The position numbers and the translations under genes were made by a program. A DNA stretch of 64,000 nucleotides from NCBI GenBank assembly GCA_002842855.1, contig PHEE01000002.1, positions 169,003 through 233,002 of the forward strand. The letters are read 5' to 3'. Below the pieces are notes generated by a model. The model had not been told where the DNA came from, did no database searches, and worked only from the letters and a program-made list of their open reading frames with translations. The stretch is from Alphaproteobacteria bacterium HGW-Alphaproteobacteria-4. GTDB taxonomy: Bacteria > Pseudomonadota > Alphaproteobacteria > Rhodobacterales > Rhodobacteraceae. Of this stretch, positions 53,273 to 61,788 are shown piece after piece; position 1 is the first letter of the stretch; the number at the start of each line of letters is the position of its first letter.

Positions 53273-53640
53273 CGCTTTGCGCCGTCTGCGCGCGGGAGGC
53301 TCGTGGCTTCGGCTACGTCCACCGCCTCCAGCACGACCGCTATCCCTATCACCGCTTCTGCTCGCTCCGCTGTCAGGACGTGGGCAGCGCAATCGCCCAA
53401 AGGATGAATGGCATGATCGACAAGACCGCCCGCGAGGCACAGGCGATCCGCGACGCGCGGGCGCTCTTTGCCGAAGCGCTGACCGACCTCGGGCTCATGG
53501 AGCCCTTCTTCCATCGCACCGCCGCCGACATCGACCGGCTGATCGAGGCGGCTGTCACCGGTTACGTGGACAGCATGCTCGCGCAGGGCGCACGCAAGGA
53601 GCGGACCGGCACGGCCCATGACGATCCGATTCCGTTCTGA
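53230..53640 (+). CDS. DUF6511-like protein with N-terminal zinc-finger-type cysteines
   Basis: The conserved part (LCAVCAREARGFGYVHRLQHDRYPYHRFCSLRCQDVG) has two CxxC/CxxxC pairs typical of a small treble-clef zinc finger. A helical region with MIDKTAREAQAIRDAR and LMEPFFHRTAADIDRLIEAAV follows. The start is unclear: no ATG lies close, and TTG 53230 is a workable start overlapping the previous gene. It resembles DUF6511 proteins of phage operons. No function is known. Confidence 0.65.
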   Translation: MAARGPDREFPTGVALCAVCAREARGFGYVHRLQHDRYPYHRFCSLRCQDVGSAIAQRMNGMIDKTAREAQAIRDARALFAEALTDLGLMEPFFHRTAADIDRLIEAAVTGYVDSMLAQGARKERTGTAHDDPIPF

Positions 53641-53650
53641 GGGGGCCGTC

Positions 53651-53860
53651 ATGATCGATCTGAACGACGAGACCGCTCCCTGGACCGACCTTCTCGCCGC
53701 AGCGACAGCGAACGCCATCACCGACTTCGAGGTCGAGTTCTGCGAGAGCCTGCGCCAGAAGCTGGAGACATTCGGCGCGCGCGCCCAGCTGACCGAGGCC
53801 CAGCATCACAAGCTGACCTGCATCGCGCAGGCGGGCGGGTTCTGGGAGCGCGACCAATGA
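53651..53860 (+). CDS. Small hypothetical element protein beginning MIDLN
   Basis: A 69-residue helical protein (MIDLNDETAPWTDLLAAATANAITDFEVEFCESL) with a coiled-coil-like middle. It starts with MIDLND, a motif repeated at the start of two later genes in the operon. Its stop overlaps the next ATG (ATGA). No family is recognised. Confidence 0.62.
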   Translation: MIDLNDETAPWTDLLAAATANAITDFEVEFCESLRQKLETFGARAQLTEAQHHKLTCIAQAGGFWERDQ

Positions 53861-54654
53861 TCGACCTGAACCATGGCTCTGGTTGCCTCTATGGCCAGGA
53901 CGCGCCGCGTCCGCCGATCGCCACTGCCGTCTCATCCGCCATCGACACCGCCCTGACGGCGCGCAATCGCGCCGAGCGCCCCCGCACCTATGTCAGTTCG
54001 TCGGGGCTCGGGCGCGACTGCTTGCGCCAGATCCAGTACGACTTTCTCGCGATCCCCAAAGATGCGGGCCAGGAGTTCGAACCGCGCATCCTGCGGATAT
54101 TCGAGGCTGGACACCGGGCCGAGGACATTGTCGCGGGCTGGTTCCGGATCGCAGGGTTCGACCTGCGCACCGCACGCCCCGATGGCCGCCAGTTCGGCTT
54201 CGCGGCCATGGCGGGCCGGTTCAAGGGGCATATCGACGGCTGCTTCGTTTCAGGCCCCGTGGTGATGGATTATCCCGCGCTCTGGGAGAACAAGGCGCTC
54301 GGCGCGTCGAGCTGGAAGGATGTGGTCAAGCGTGGCGTCAGCATCGCGCGACCCGTCTACGCCGCCCAGATCGCGCTCTATCAGGCCTATATGGACCTGC
54401 CCAACCCGGCGCTCTTCACCGCGCTGAACCGCGACACGATGGAATTGCACACGGAACTCGTGCCCTTCGATGCCCGCCTTGCGCAGGAGATGTCGGATCG
54501 CGCGGTCGGCGTCGTGCAGGCGTCCGAGGCGGGCGAATGGTTGCCGCGGGCGGCGACCGAACCCACGGCCGTCGTCTGCCGGGGCGGGATGGCGGCCGGC
54601 AAGTGGCACGCGCCCTGCGCATGGGCGGCTAGGTGCTGGGGTGAGCGGCGATGA
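53857..54654 (+). CDS. Cas4/RecB-like PD-(D/E)XK nuclease with Cys cluster
   Basis: The 265-residue protein has the RecB-family nuclease triad in order: EAGHRAED (His/Glu), GHIDG (Asp) and WENKAL (ExK). Cys55 (GRDCLRQ) near the N terminus plus C241, C254 and C260 near the C terminus match the spacing logic of the Fe-S clusters in Cas4/AddB-type nucleases. It would resect or process element DNA ends, probably together with the Sak4-like ATPase. It starts MIDLN and overlaps both neighbours by 4 bp. Confidence 0.78.
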   Translation: MIDLNHGSGCLYGQDAPRPPIATAVSSAIDTALTARNRAERPRTYVSSSGLGRDCLRQIQYDFLAIPKDAGQEFEPRILRIFEAGHRAEDIVAGWFRIAGFDLRTARPDGRQFGFAAMAGRFKGHIDGCFVSGPVVMDYPALWENKALGASSWKDVVKRGVSIARPVYAAQIALYQAYMDLPNPALFTALNRDTMELHTELVPFDARLAQEMSDRAVGVVQASEAGEWLPRAATEPTAVVCRGGMAAGKWHAPCAWAARCWGERR

Positions 54655-55400
54655 TCCCCGACGCCTATGATCTCAAGCGGATCGTCCGCGCCCATCGCGC
54701 GCGCTTCTGGCTGCGGGACCTGCTCGAAGGGTTCGAATTCGCACCGGTCTGGCGTTTCGCCGATCAGGCGCAGTTCGATTCCGACGACGTCGATGCGCTG
54801 GCCCGCCGCCTCGCGGCAGGTCCGCAACGGTTGCCGCACCCCGAGACGATTTTTGAGTTGGCCGACCGCAGTCGGACCATCCGCAGCCAGATCGTCTATG
54901 CACGGCAGCGCGACGACGGCATCGAGGCGGTCTGGCTCGCCCTGTGGCGCAGGCCCAGACGCTGGACCGATATCCATGCCCATGTCCGGATCGCCGATGG
55001 CGGCATCGCCGAGTTTGCCACCAATCCGGCACTTCGCGATGCAGGGCTTGCCGAACAAAGCGGTCAGGCGGCGGCCGCCATCGTCTGGCGCGGGCTCGCG
55101 ATCCTCGCATCGTCAGCGAGCATCAGCGAACGCCAGATCGCCCCGATCAGGCGCACACCCTTCGCGCGGGATGGCGTGCGCGGCTGGACTTGGCATCAGG
55201 TCGCCATCGATCCGGCCCGGCTACGCGCCACATCCGAGCGGCTCGGTGGCAGTCATGCCAGCCCGCGCTGGCACCTGCGCCGGGGGCATTGGCGCCAGTT
55301 GCCGGACGGTCGGCGCATCTTCGTGCGCCAATGTGAAGTGGGCGATCCCGCGCGCGGCGGGGTGGTCAAGGATTATGCTGTGGAGGCGCGGCGAACATGA
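54651..55400 (+). CDS. Hypothetical phage-type protein (249 aa)
   Basis: The 249-residue basic protein has a C-terminal signature HLRRGHWRQLPDGRRIFVRQCEVGD...GGVVKDYAV that recurs in phage hypothetical proteins. The N-terminal half is rich in aromatic and Arg residues (RAHRARFWLRDLLEGFEFAPVWRF). No catalytic motif is visible. It overlaps the nuclease gene and the helicase gene by 4 bp each, so it is embedded in the replication-recombination operon and may assist them. Confidence 0.7.
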   Translation: MIPDAYDLKRIVRAHRARFWLRDLLEGFEFAPVWRFADQAQFDSDDVDALARRLAAGPQRLPHPETIFELADRSRTIRSQIVYARQRDDGIEAVWLALWRRPRRWTDIHAHVRIADGGIAEFATNPALRDAGLAEQSGQAAAAIVWRGLAILASSASISERQIAPIRRTPFARDGVRGWTWHQVAIDPARLRATSERLGGSHASPRWHLRRGHWRQLPDGRRIFVRQCEVGDPARGGVVKDYAVEARRT

Positions 55401-56716
55401 CGGAATTCACCCCATCGGCTGCGCAGGCCGCCGCGATCGCCGAGGTCCGCGACTGGTTCGAGAACCGCACCGAGCAGCAACAGGTGTTCCGGCTCTTTGG
55501 CTATGCCGGATCGGGCAAGAGCACGGTGCTGAAGTTCGCGCTCGATGAGCTTGGCCTGTCGCCCCACCGCGGCGCGAAGGACGGCACCTGTGTGCCGGGT
55601 GTGGTCACCGCCACCTTCACCGGCAAGGCGGCGCTCGTGCTGACCCGCAAAGGCACGCCTGCGCGCACCATCCACAGCCTGATCTATTCTGTGATCGAGG
55701 CCACGGAAGCGGAAATCGAGGCCGCAGCGCAGAAGGTCCGAGAAGCCGAGACTGCCGCGCGGCGGCTGACCGGCTTTGACCGCACCACTGCCGAGGCCGC
55801 GATCGAGGCCATGCGGCAGGCGCTCTCGGCGATGAAGCATCCCCGCTTCGCCCTGAACCCGCAGAGCGATGCGGCAGATGCAAGGCTGATCGTCCTCGAC
55901 GAGGTGTCGATGGTGGGCGAGGAAATGGCGCGCGATCTGATGAGTTTTGGCAAACCGATCCTCGTTCTGGGCGATCCGGGTCAGTTGCCGCCCATCAAGG
56001 GCGAAGGAGCCTTCACCCGCGATACGCCCGACGTGATGCTGACAGAGATTCACCGTCAGGCGGCCGAGAGCGCCATCATCCGTCTCGCCACCATGGCGCG
56101 GATGGGGGAGCCCATCGGGTTCGGGGTTTACGACGCCCATGTCGCCAAGCTGCGTAAGGGCGACATCACGCCGGATCATGCGCTGCGCGGTGGGCAGTTG
56201 ATCTGCGGCCTGAACGCGACGCGCTTCCAGCTGAACAATGCGATGCGGGCGGCGGCCGGGCTGGGCGGGACATATCTTCCCACCGGCAGGGCGGAAAAGA
56301 TCATCTGCCTGAAGAACGACAACTCGCTCGGTCTGATCAACGGCATGTTCCTGACCCTCGAGGATATCGTCGATGAGGGTAGCCTCTACTTCTCTGCCGT
56401 GGTGCATGACGAAGACGGGCGCCGGGTCTCCCCCTTTGACAGCGACGGCCGTCCGGGCCGGTTGCGCATCTACAATGGGCATTTCGAGGATCATGTGGCC
56501 TTCGATGCCAAGCGCCATGACCGCGACTGGCGGGAAAAGCGCAAGCTGACCGAGGCGACCTTCGGCTGGGCGATCACCGCCCACAAGGCCCAAGGCTCGC
56601 AGTGGGAGAATGTGATCGTCTGGGATGACGGACTTGGCCGCAGCGAGATCGACCGCCGCCGCTGGCTCTATACCGCTATCACCCGCGCTGAGCGCGGGCT
56701 CGTCCTTCTGGCCTGA
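55397..56716 (+). CDS. RecD-like superfamily 1 DNA helicase
   Basis: The 439-residue helicase has Walker A GYAGSGKST (near residue 39), Walker B/motif II LDEVSMVG, motif III GDPGQLPPI, and C-terminal motifs TAHKAQGSQWENVIV and LYTAITRAERGLVLL, the RecD/UvrD_C_2 arrangement. It probably translocates 5'-3' on DNA and works with the Cas4-like nuclease and primase. It follows the hypothetical gene by a 4-bp overlap and precedes the primase by 9 bp. Confidence 0.88.
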   Translation: MTEFTPSAAQAAAIAEVRDWFENRTEQQQVFRLFGYAGSGKSTVLKFALDELGLSPHRGAKDGTCVPGVVTATFTGKAALVLTRKGTPARTIHSLIYSVIEATEAEIEAAAQKVREAETAARRLTGFDRTTAEAAIEAMRQALSAMKHPRFALNPQSDAADARLIVLDEVSMVGEEMARDLMSFGKPILVLGDPGQLPPIKGEGAFTRDTPDVMLTEIHRQAAESAIIRLATMARMGEPIGFGVYDAHVAKLRKGDITPDHALRGGQLICGLNATRFQLNNAMRAAAGLGGTYLPTGRAEKIICLKNDNSLGLINGMFLTLEDIVDEGSLYFSAVVHDEDGRRVSPFDSDGRPGRLRIYNGHFEDHVAFDAKRHDRDWREKRKLTEATFGWAITAHKAQGSQWENVIVWDDGLGRSEIDRRRWLYTAITRAERGLVLLA

Positions 56717-56725
56717 GGGGGCGCG

Positions 56726-59281
56726 ATGATCGATCTCAACGATGTCGGCACGCCGAAAGCACGCCACGATCTCGCGGCCGTAAAGGACCGGCTGGCGGCG
56801 ACCGCAGGCGACTGGCTCCCCGGCATCTTTCCCGAGGCGCGGCTTGCGCGCGACCGTCGTTCCTTGCGCTGTGCCGACCTGTCCGGCCGCCCGCCGCGCA
56901 AGGAGGGGTCTTGTACCATCCACCTTGACGGGCCCTATGCCGGCTGGGGTTTCGACTATGCCACCGGCGAAAGCGCAGGGCCGATCGATCTGATCGCGCA
57001 GGCAACCGGGCTCTGCGATGGCGCGCTCTTCGACGAGGCGGCGCGGATTGCCGGGATGGATCATCCCCCGCCCCGAAACGCGCCACGCGCGAAGCCCGAT
57101 CATACCGGCGAGATTGCGCGACTGATCGACGGCGCACAGCCGCTCGCTGGCACGCCCGGCGAAACCTACCTCCGCATCCGCGGCGTTGCCGATCCGGGAT
57201 GCCCGGATCTGTTGTTCCACCCCGATCTGCCGGATTTCGACACGCGACGCGGTTGGCCGGGCCTGATCGCATTGCCACGCCTGGCAGACGGCACCCGCGC
57301 TCAGGGTATTCACCGGACCTTCCTGCTCGACGACGGCAGCGCCAAGGCGTCTGCCGGGAAGAAGATGCTGGGATCGGTAGCGGATGCGGCCGTGCGCCTG
57401 TTCGCCATGCCTGCGGACGGCCATCTCGGCATTGCCGAAGGCATCGAGACCGCCCTAGCGGCGCATGCCCTGTTCGGCACCGCCGTCTGGGCGGCGCTCT
57501 CTGCCGATGGTCTCGCGCGGTTTCAGTGGCCGGCGGGCACGACACGGGTCACGATCTACGCCGATGCAGGCGACGCAGGTCGTCAGGCCGCTGCGACCCT
57601 GTCGGATCGGCTGAACCGGGCCGACATTTCGAACGAAATCGTGGTCCCGCTCCATGGCGACGATTTCAACGACGATCTGATGCGCGGGGCGCATGGGGCC
57701 GACTATCGACCGGATATTTCCGCTGACGAGCCGGTCGGCACGGAGGCCATGACGACAGTGGCGGCTTTGGCGCCTGGCGATCCGGACGCTCTGATTGCCG
57801 CCGCCGAGGCGCTGACCAATCCGCCCGAATTCGCCGCGCTCTCGAGCCTCCTCGGCCGCCTTGCGCTGGCCCGGCTAGATCCGCTGCCCGAACGCCAGAT
57901 CCTCGCCCGGATCAAGACTGCGACCGGCATCTCCATGTCGATCCTCGACAAGCAGTTGACGGAACTGCGCCGCCGCGTGCATGCGACGGGCGATCCGCAG
58001 GGCAGGATCGCGCGCCCTGCCTGGTTCGGGCGGCTCTGTCAGGATTTGTCCGGCACGCCTGAGCGCAACGAGGCCAATGTGATCATCGCCCTGTCCTCGG
58101 ATCCGGTATTCGCAGGGCTCCTGGCCTTCGACGAGTTCGCCCAAGGTATCGTGGTGCGCCAGCCGCTGCCGTGGGATGACCCGGCCATCCGCTTTCCGCG
58201 CCCCTGGAACGATGCCGACGATGTGCGCACGGCCGAGTGGCTGCAATTGCGCGGGCTGAACGTCGCCCCGATGGTTGTCGGCCGTGGTGTCGGCGCGGTG
58301 GCCCGCGACCTGCGCATCCATCCGGTTCGCGACTGGCTCGACACCCTGAAATGGGACGGCACGCCTCGGATCGAGACCTGGACAAGCACCTATCTCGGCG
58401 CTGCGCCGACTGCCTTCCATCACACCATCGGCGCGCTCTGGCTGATCTCGGCCGTGGCCCGGATCTACCGGCCCGGGGTGAAGGCCGATCATATGCTGAT
58501 CCTCGAAGGGCCGCAGGGTGCGCGCAAATCGACAGCCATCAAGGTGTTGGCGGGTGAGGACTGGTTCACCGACGAACTGCCGGAGCTCGGGTCCAAGGAC
58601 GCGGCCATTCACATGCAGGGCGTCTGGATCGTGGAAATTGCCGAACTCGACGCCATCGGCCGGGCCGAGGTCTCGCGCATCAAGGCCTTTCTGACCCGCA
58701 CTACCGACCGCTTCCGTCCGCCCTATGGCCGTTACACCGTTGAAGTGCCACGCCAATGCGTCTTCGCGGGCACTGTGAACCCCGACACCTATCTGCGCGA
58801 CGAAACCGGCAATCGCCGCTTCTGGCCGCTACGCTGTGGCAGCATCGACATCGCCGCAATCGCCCGTGACCGGGATCAACTCTGGGCCGAAGCCGTTCAT
58901 CGCTTCCGCGAAGGCGCGATCTGGTGGATCGACGATCCGGCGATCCTTTCGGAAGCCGCCGCCGCGCAGGAGGCACGCTACCAGGCGGATGCCTGGGACG
59001 CGCGGATCGACCGCTGGCTGACCCACGACACCCGCAGCGTCAATCACGGCCATGCGGGCTGGGATGATTGGCAGGATGAAGAGTTCGAACGTCCCGAGCC
59101 GATCCACGACGTGTCGGTGGGCGAAATCCTCGAATGCGCGCTCGGCATCGAGCCCGCGAAATGGACCAAGGGCGACCAGATGCGCGTGGGGGCCTGGCTG
59201 AAGTCGCGGGATTGGGAGCGATACCGCAGCGGAGCGGGTGCGACCCGCGAATGGCGTTACCGCAGGTCGCCGCGCGGCTGA
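56726..59281 (+). CDS. Toprim-VapE fusion primase-helicase
   Basis: The 851-residue protein starts MIDLND. It has an N-terminal region (about 20-100, with SCTIHLDGPYAGWGFDYATGE), a Toprim-type segment with GIAEGIETALAAHALFG and VTIYADAGDAGR (about 230-290), and a C-terminal VapE/helicase domain. The latter has LEGPQGARKSTAIKVLAG, WIVEIAELDAIG and VFAGTVNPDTYLRDETGNRRFW (about 590-700). This is the usual replication initiator type for serine-recombinase elements and P4-like satellites. It is followed by an iteron-rich region that may be its origin. Confidence 0.88.
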   Translation: MIDLNDVGTPKARHDLAAVKDRLAATAGDWLPGIFPEARLARDRRSLRCADLSGRPPRKEGSCTIHLDGPYAGWGFDYATGESAGPIDLIAQATGLCDGALFDEAARIAGMDHPPPRNAPRAKPDHTGEIARLIDGAQPLAGTPGETYLRIRGVADPGCPDLLFHPDLPDFDTRRGWPGLIALPRLADGTRAQGIHRTFLLDDGSAKASAGKKMLGSVADAAVRLFAMPADGHLGIAEGIETALAAHALFGTAVWAALSADGLARFQWPAGTTRVTIYADAGDAGRQAAATLSDRLNRADISNEIVVPLHGDDFNDDLMRGAHGADYRPDISADEPVGTEAMTTVAALAPGDPDALIAAAEALTNPPEFAALSSLLGRLALARLDPLPERQILARIKTATGISMSILDKQLTELRRRVHATGDPQGRIARPAWFGRLCQDLSGTPERNEANVIIALSSDPVFAGLLAFDEFAQGIVVRQPLPWDDPAIRFPRPWNDADDVRTAEWLQLRGLNVAPMVVGRGVGAVARDLRIHPVRDWLDTLKWDGTPRIETWTSTYLGAAPTAFHHTIGALWLISAVARIYRPGVKADHMLILEGPQGARKSTAIKVLAGEDWFTDELPELGSKDAAIHMQGVWIVEIAELDAIGRAEVSRIKAFLTRTTDRFRPPYGRYTVEVPRQCVFAGTVNPDTYLRDETGNRRFWPLRCGSIDIAAIARDRDQLWAEAVHRFREGAIWWIDDPAILSEAAAAQEARYQADAWDARIDRWLTHDTRSVNHGHAGWDDWQDEEFERPEPIHDVSVGEILECALGIEPAKWTKGDQMRVGAWLKSRDWERYRSGAGATREWRYRRSPRG

Positions 59282-59347
59282 CGTCGCGATGGCCGTGGCA
59301 GGCATCGAGGGGGCATCCAACCGGGTGCCCTTTTTCGTTTTGCCGCT

Positions 59348-59616
59348 GTCCCACTTCGCGGCCTGTCCCACTTCAAGCCCAAGGTGGGACAGAAAAAACC
59401 ATTTCAAATCAATCCTGTCCTACCTGTCCCACTTGGACCGCCAACTTCTCTCTTTCCCATATGGAGCACATACATCCCCCTCGACCTCATTCTTCCTCAT
59501 GCGACGTAGGGAAAAAGGTGGGACAAGTGGGACAGGTGGGACACGCCTTGTTTTGAAAGGAAAATCTGGCGTCCCACTTTGATCGGCAAGTGGGACACCC
59601 CAAGACCAGGTGGGAC
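59348..59616. repeat. Ten-copy GTGGGAC iteron array (candidate replication origin)
   Basis: In the non-coding stretch 59282-59716, GTGGGAC occurs ten times in either orientation: minus at 59348, 59365, 59426 and 59571; plus at 59384, 59518, 59527, 59536, 59590 and 59610. The extended consensus is AAGTGGGACA. Three plus copies are spaced 9 bp apart (59518-59542). The array lies directly after the VapE primase-helicase gene, as iterons do in many phage and plasmid origins. A 7-mer of this sequence is expected far less than once in 270 bp by chance. Coding potential through the region is poor. Confidence 0.78.
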
Positions 59617-59716
59617 AGAAGCATCGTCAGGCGCATTTTTCTTGAATGGGCACGCCTGACATGATTCCCTGCTTTTGACCAAAGCCGAAGGCCCACAATT
59701 CAGGTGAGCCTTCAAC

Positions 59717-60238
59717 ATGACGCCGACCATCCAGACTGCGGACCTGCACTTCGAACCGGGGTGCAATTCTGCGTCCTGCATCCTTGCCCTCGACCTCGGG
59801 ACGACAACAGGTTGGGCTTTGCGAAGCCATGACGGCCTGATCACCTCCGGCACGACATCCTTTCGCCCCGGACGTTTCGACGGCGGCGGCATGCGGTATC
59901 TTCGGTTCACCAACTGGCTGACCGAGATCGACCGGCTATCAGGCCCCATCGCCGCGATCTGGTTCGAGGAAGTCCGCCGCCATGTCGGCACCGACGCTGC
60001 CCATGTCTATGGCGGTCTGATGGCCACCCTCGCAGCATGGGCTGAGCTCCGCGGCATCCCCTATGAGGGCGTTCCGGTCGGCACGATCAAGCGCCATGCC
60101 ACCGGCAAGGGTAACGCCGACAAGGAGGCGATGATTTCGGCCGCGCGGGCTCGTGGGTTCAGCCCCGCTGATGACAACGAGGCGGATGCCATCGCCATTC
60201 TGCATTGGGCCATCAAAACGAACGGGGGTGTCGCGTGA
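59717..60238 (+). CDS. RuvC-like Holliday junction resolvase
   Basis: The 173-residue protein has the RuvC/RNase H-like acidic residues in order: LALDLGTTTGWA (Asp), WFEEVRRH (Glu) and DDNEADAIAI (Asp). It also has GTIKRHATGKGNADKEAMI, as in phage RuvC-type resolvases. It should resolve recombination or replication junctions of the element. It begins downstream of the iteron array. Its stop overlaps the GTG of the next gene. Confidence 0.85.
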   Translation: MTPTIQTADLHFEPGCNSASCILALDLGTTTGWALRSHDGLITSGTTSFRPGRFDGGGMRYLRFTNWLTEIDRLSGPIAAIWFEEVRRHVGTDAAHVYGGLMATLAAWAELRGIPYEGVPVGTIKRHATGKGNADKEAMISAARARGFSPADDNEADAIAILHWAIKTNGGVA

Positions 60239-60435
60239 GGTGGTATCCCCGTGGCTATGGTGGCACCCGCCGTGATCCAGATCGCGTCAAGCAGGACGGC
60301 TGGCACGAGCATGGTCTGCTGGCCGTGTCCATCGACGACCCGCGTCTCACCTGGCCGGAGCAGGAACTGGTCCGCCAGCTGGGCGAAAAACTCTACGGCC
60401 CGCGTATCGTGCCAAGGGAGATGGCCAATGGGTGA
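60235..60435 (+). CDS. Small hypothetical element protein
   Basis: A 66-residue protein starting at GTG 60235, which overlaps the preceding stop (GTGA). The sequence MRWYPRGYGGTRRDPDRVKQDGWHEHGLLAVSIDD suggests a small folded basic/aromatic protein. An earlier in-frame TTG at 60205 is possible but less likely. No family is recognised. It overlaps the next gene by 8 bp. Confidence 0.62.
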   Translation: MRWYPRGYGGTRRDPDRVKQDGWHEHGLLAVSIDDPRLTWPEQELVRQLGEKLYGPRIVPREMANG

Positions 60436-60853
60436 TTGGACCCCGGCCATGGTCGAAGCGCGCCTTGAGAGCGCGGCCGATGTCTTCCGGTCGCTGCCCG
60501 ATGTGAAGCCACAGGGCTACTTCAACGCCTGGCCCGAGTATTTCCACAGCTTCGCCGATCAGGTCGGCCAGGAACCTCGGATGCGGCGGCCGAAGCCCGG
60601 CCCACGCGACATCACCCAAGCCGACGACGCGCTGCTGTGGTTGCGCTGGCTGGACACGGCCGACGCGCGCCTTGTCTGGCTCCGGGCGAACCGCAAGCCT
60701 TGGAAGCCGATCTGCTGGGAACTGGGCATCAGCCGCGCCACCGCCAATCGGCGCTGGCAGTACGGCATCGCGGTCATCGTCTGGCGTCTGAACGGCAAAC
60801 GCGTGCCGACGAAGCGGTCGATTGACTTCGTGATCAGCCGAGCAGCTCAGTAG
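60428..60853 (+). CDS. DUF6362 family protein
   Basis: The 141-residue protein has a helical C-terminal half with LWLRWLDTADARLVWLRANRKPWKPICWELGISRATANRRWQYGIAVIVWRLNG. It reads as a helix-turn-helix of the DUF6362 type found in phage operons. A regulatory or terminase-small-subunit-like role has been suspected for such proteins, but none is established here. Its end overlaps the convergent gene on the other strand by 7 bp. Confidence 0.75.
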   Translation: MGDWTPAMVEARLESAADVFRSLPDVKPQGYFNAWPEYFHSFADQVGQEPRMRRPKPGPRDITQADDALLWLRWLDTADARLVWLRANRKPWKPICWELGISRATANRRWQYGIAVIVWRLNGKRVPTKRSIDFVISRAAQ

Positions 60854-61788
60854 CCGGAAATCTGAGGGGTTTCGATGGCGGTGATCGTAAGTTGAGCGAT
60901 GGACGGCGTGATTGCGCCCTTCTTCGCCTTCTCCGTGATGTACGCACGAAACTTTCCGCCACCGATGTAATGGTCCTGGAGCCATTCCCGATACGCACCC
61001 AGAGAATCGAGTGGGTAGCACCAGGCTTCCTGCGGGTTCGACTTCGACTGAGGATGGCTGTCCGGATAGCGGTGCGGAAACTTGTTGCGGTCACCAAACC
61101 GTTCGTTGAAACCGTTCTCGTCCCAGAACTTCGACCAGTGGCGGCCGATGGAAATGTCGATGACGTTCTTTTCGTCGACGGGCGCTCCTGCCACGATCAT
61201 TTCGTAAATCAGCGTTTCGGCCTCATTGAAGACGCTGAAGAAGCCCCGAGGGGCCGACTGATAGTTCAGCGCAAGACGCTCGTGCCATTTGTCGAAACGG
61301 TTTCTGCCGGTCGGGTCATACCCGACCTGCGAGTAGATCATCTCCCGCAGCTTCGTTCCGGCGAGGATCCGGAAATTGTCACGCGCTTCGGGCTGGCAAT
61401 TCGCTCCGGCGTCGAATGCGTAGTACTCCAGGATGGCGAGGCAGACTTCAGCCGGATAGCAATAGTGCACCACGCCATTGTGCGGAACTTCGACGTGCGC
61501 GGCCGGGAATTCGAGACCAATCTTTGACAGAATTGCTTTGATCGACTGAATTCGCGGCTTTGGATCGGCCTCGTTCCATTGCGAACTGATGGTGCCGATA
61601 TGCGCGTTCTGAACGCCGCAAAGCGCGGCAAGTCCGCGTTGGTTCAGGTAGGGTGTTCCATCCGACAACACCCCCATTCCGATTCCATTGATCTCGGCAT
61701 CCTTCTCGATGCCCAAGTCGAGTACCCCTTGGCCGATTTCCTTCTGGTCGAATTTTACAGGTAACGTCTTGATAGTGCGCGGTTTCAT
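60847..61788 (-). CDS. Phage-type DNA-binding/abortive-infection-like protein (possible BstA relative)
   Basis: The 313-residue protein opens MKPRTIKTLPVKFDQKEIGQGVLDLG. It has an N-terminal helix-turn-helix-like region (LNQRGLAALCGVQNAHIGTISSQW), YCYPAEVCLAILEYYAFDAG, and a long conserved-looking C-terminal part (SAPRGFFSVFNEAETLIYEMIVAG to DISIGRHWSKFW). AAGGA precedes ATG 61788. The pattern recalls prophage-encoded BstA-type proteins with a KilA-N-like N terminus, but this resemblance is from memory and only tentative. It is the only minus-strand gene in the right arm and is preceded by a degenerate SOS-like site at 61863-61877. A role as repressor, antirepressor or phage defence protein would fit. 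Confidence 0.6.
   Translation of the reverse strand: MKPRTIKTLPVKFDQKEIGQGVLDLGIEKDAEINGIGMGVLSDGTPYLNQRGLAALCGVQNAHIGTISSQWNEADPKPRIQSIKAILSKIGLEFPAAHVEVPHNGVVHYCYPAEVCLAILEYYAFDAGANCQPEARDNFRILAGTKLREMIYSQVGYDPTGRNRFDKWHERLALNYQSAPRGFFSVFNEAETLIYEMIVAGAPVDEKNVIDISIGRHWSKFWDENGFNERFGDRNKFPHRYPDSHPQSKSNPQEAWCYPLDSLGAYREWLQDHYIGGGKFRAYITEKAKKGAITPSIAQLTITAIETPQISGY

Noticed and set aside
55373..57424. Minus-strand open frame of about 680 codons
   Set aside because: It is antisense to the RecD-like helicase and the primase, both of which have clear motifs on the plus strand.
59238..59582. Possible small gene across the GTGGGAC repeats
   Set aside because: Its translation is dominated by the repeats, with no ribosome binding site or domain; the repeats occur in both orientations, which suits DNA sites better than a protein.
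59348..59616. CRISPR-like array
   Set aside because: The repeat unit is only 7-10 bp, in both orientations and with irregular spacing; no CRISPR-length repeats or cas operon exist in the window (the Cas4-like nuclease belongs to the phage recombination set).
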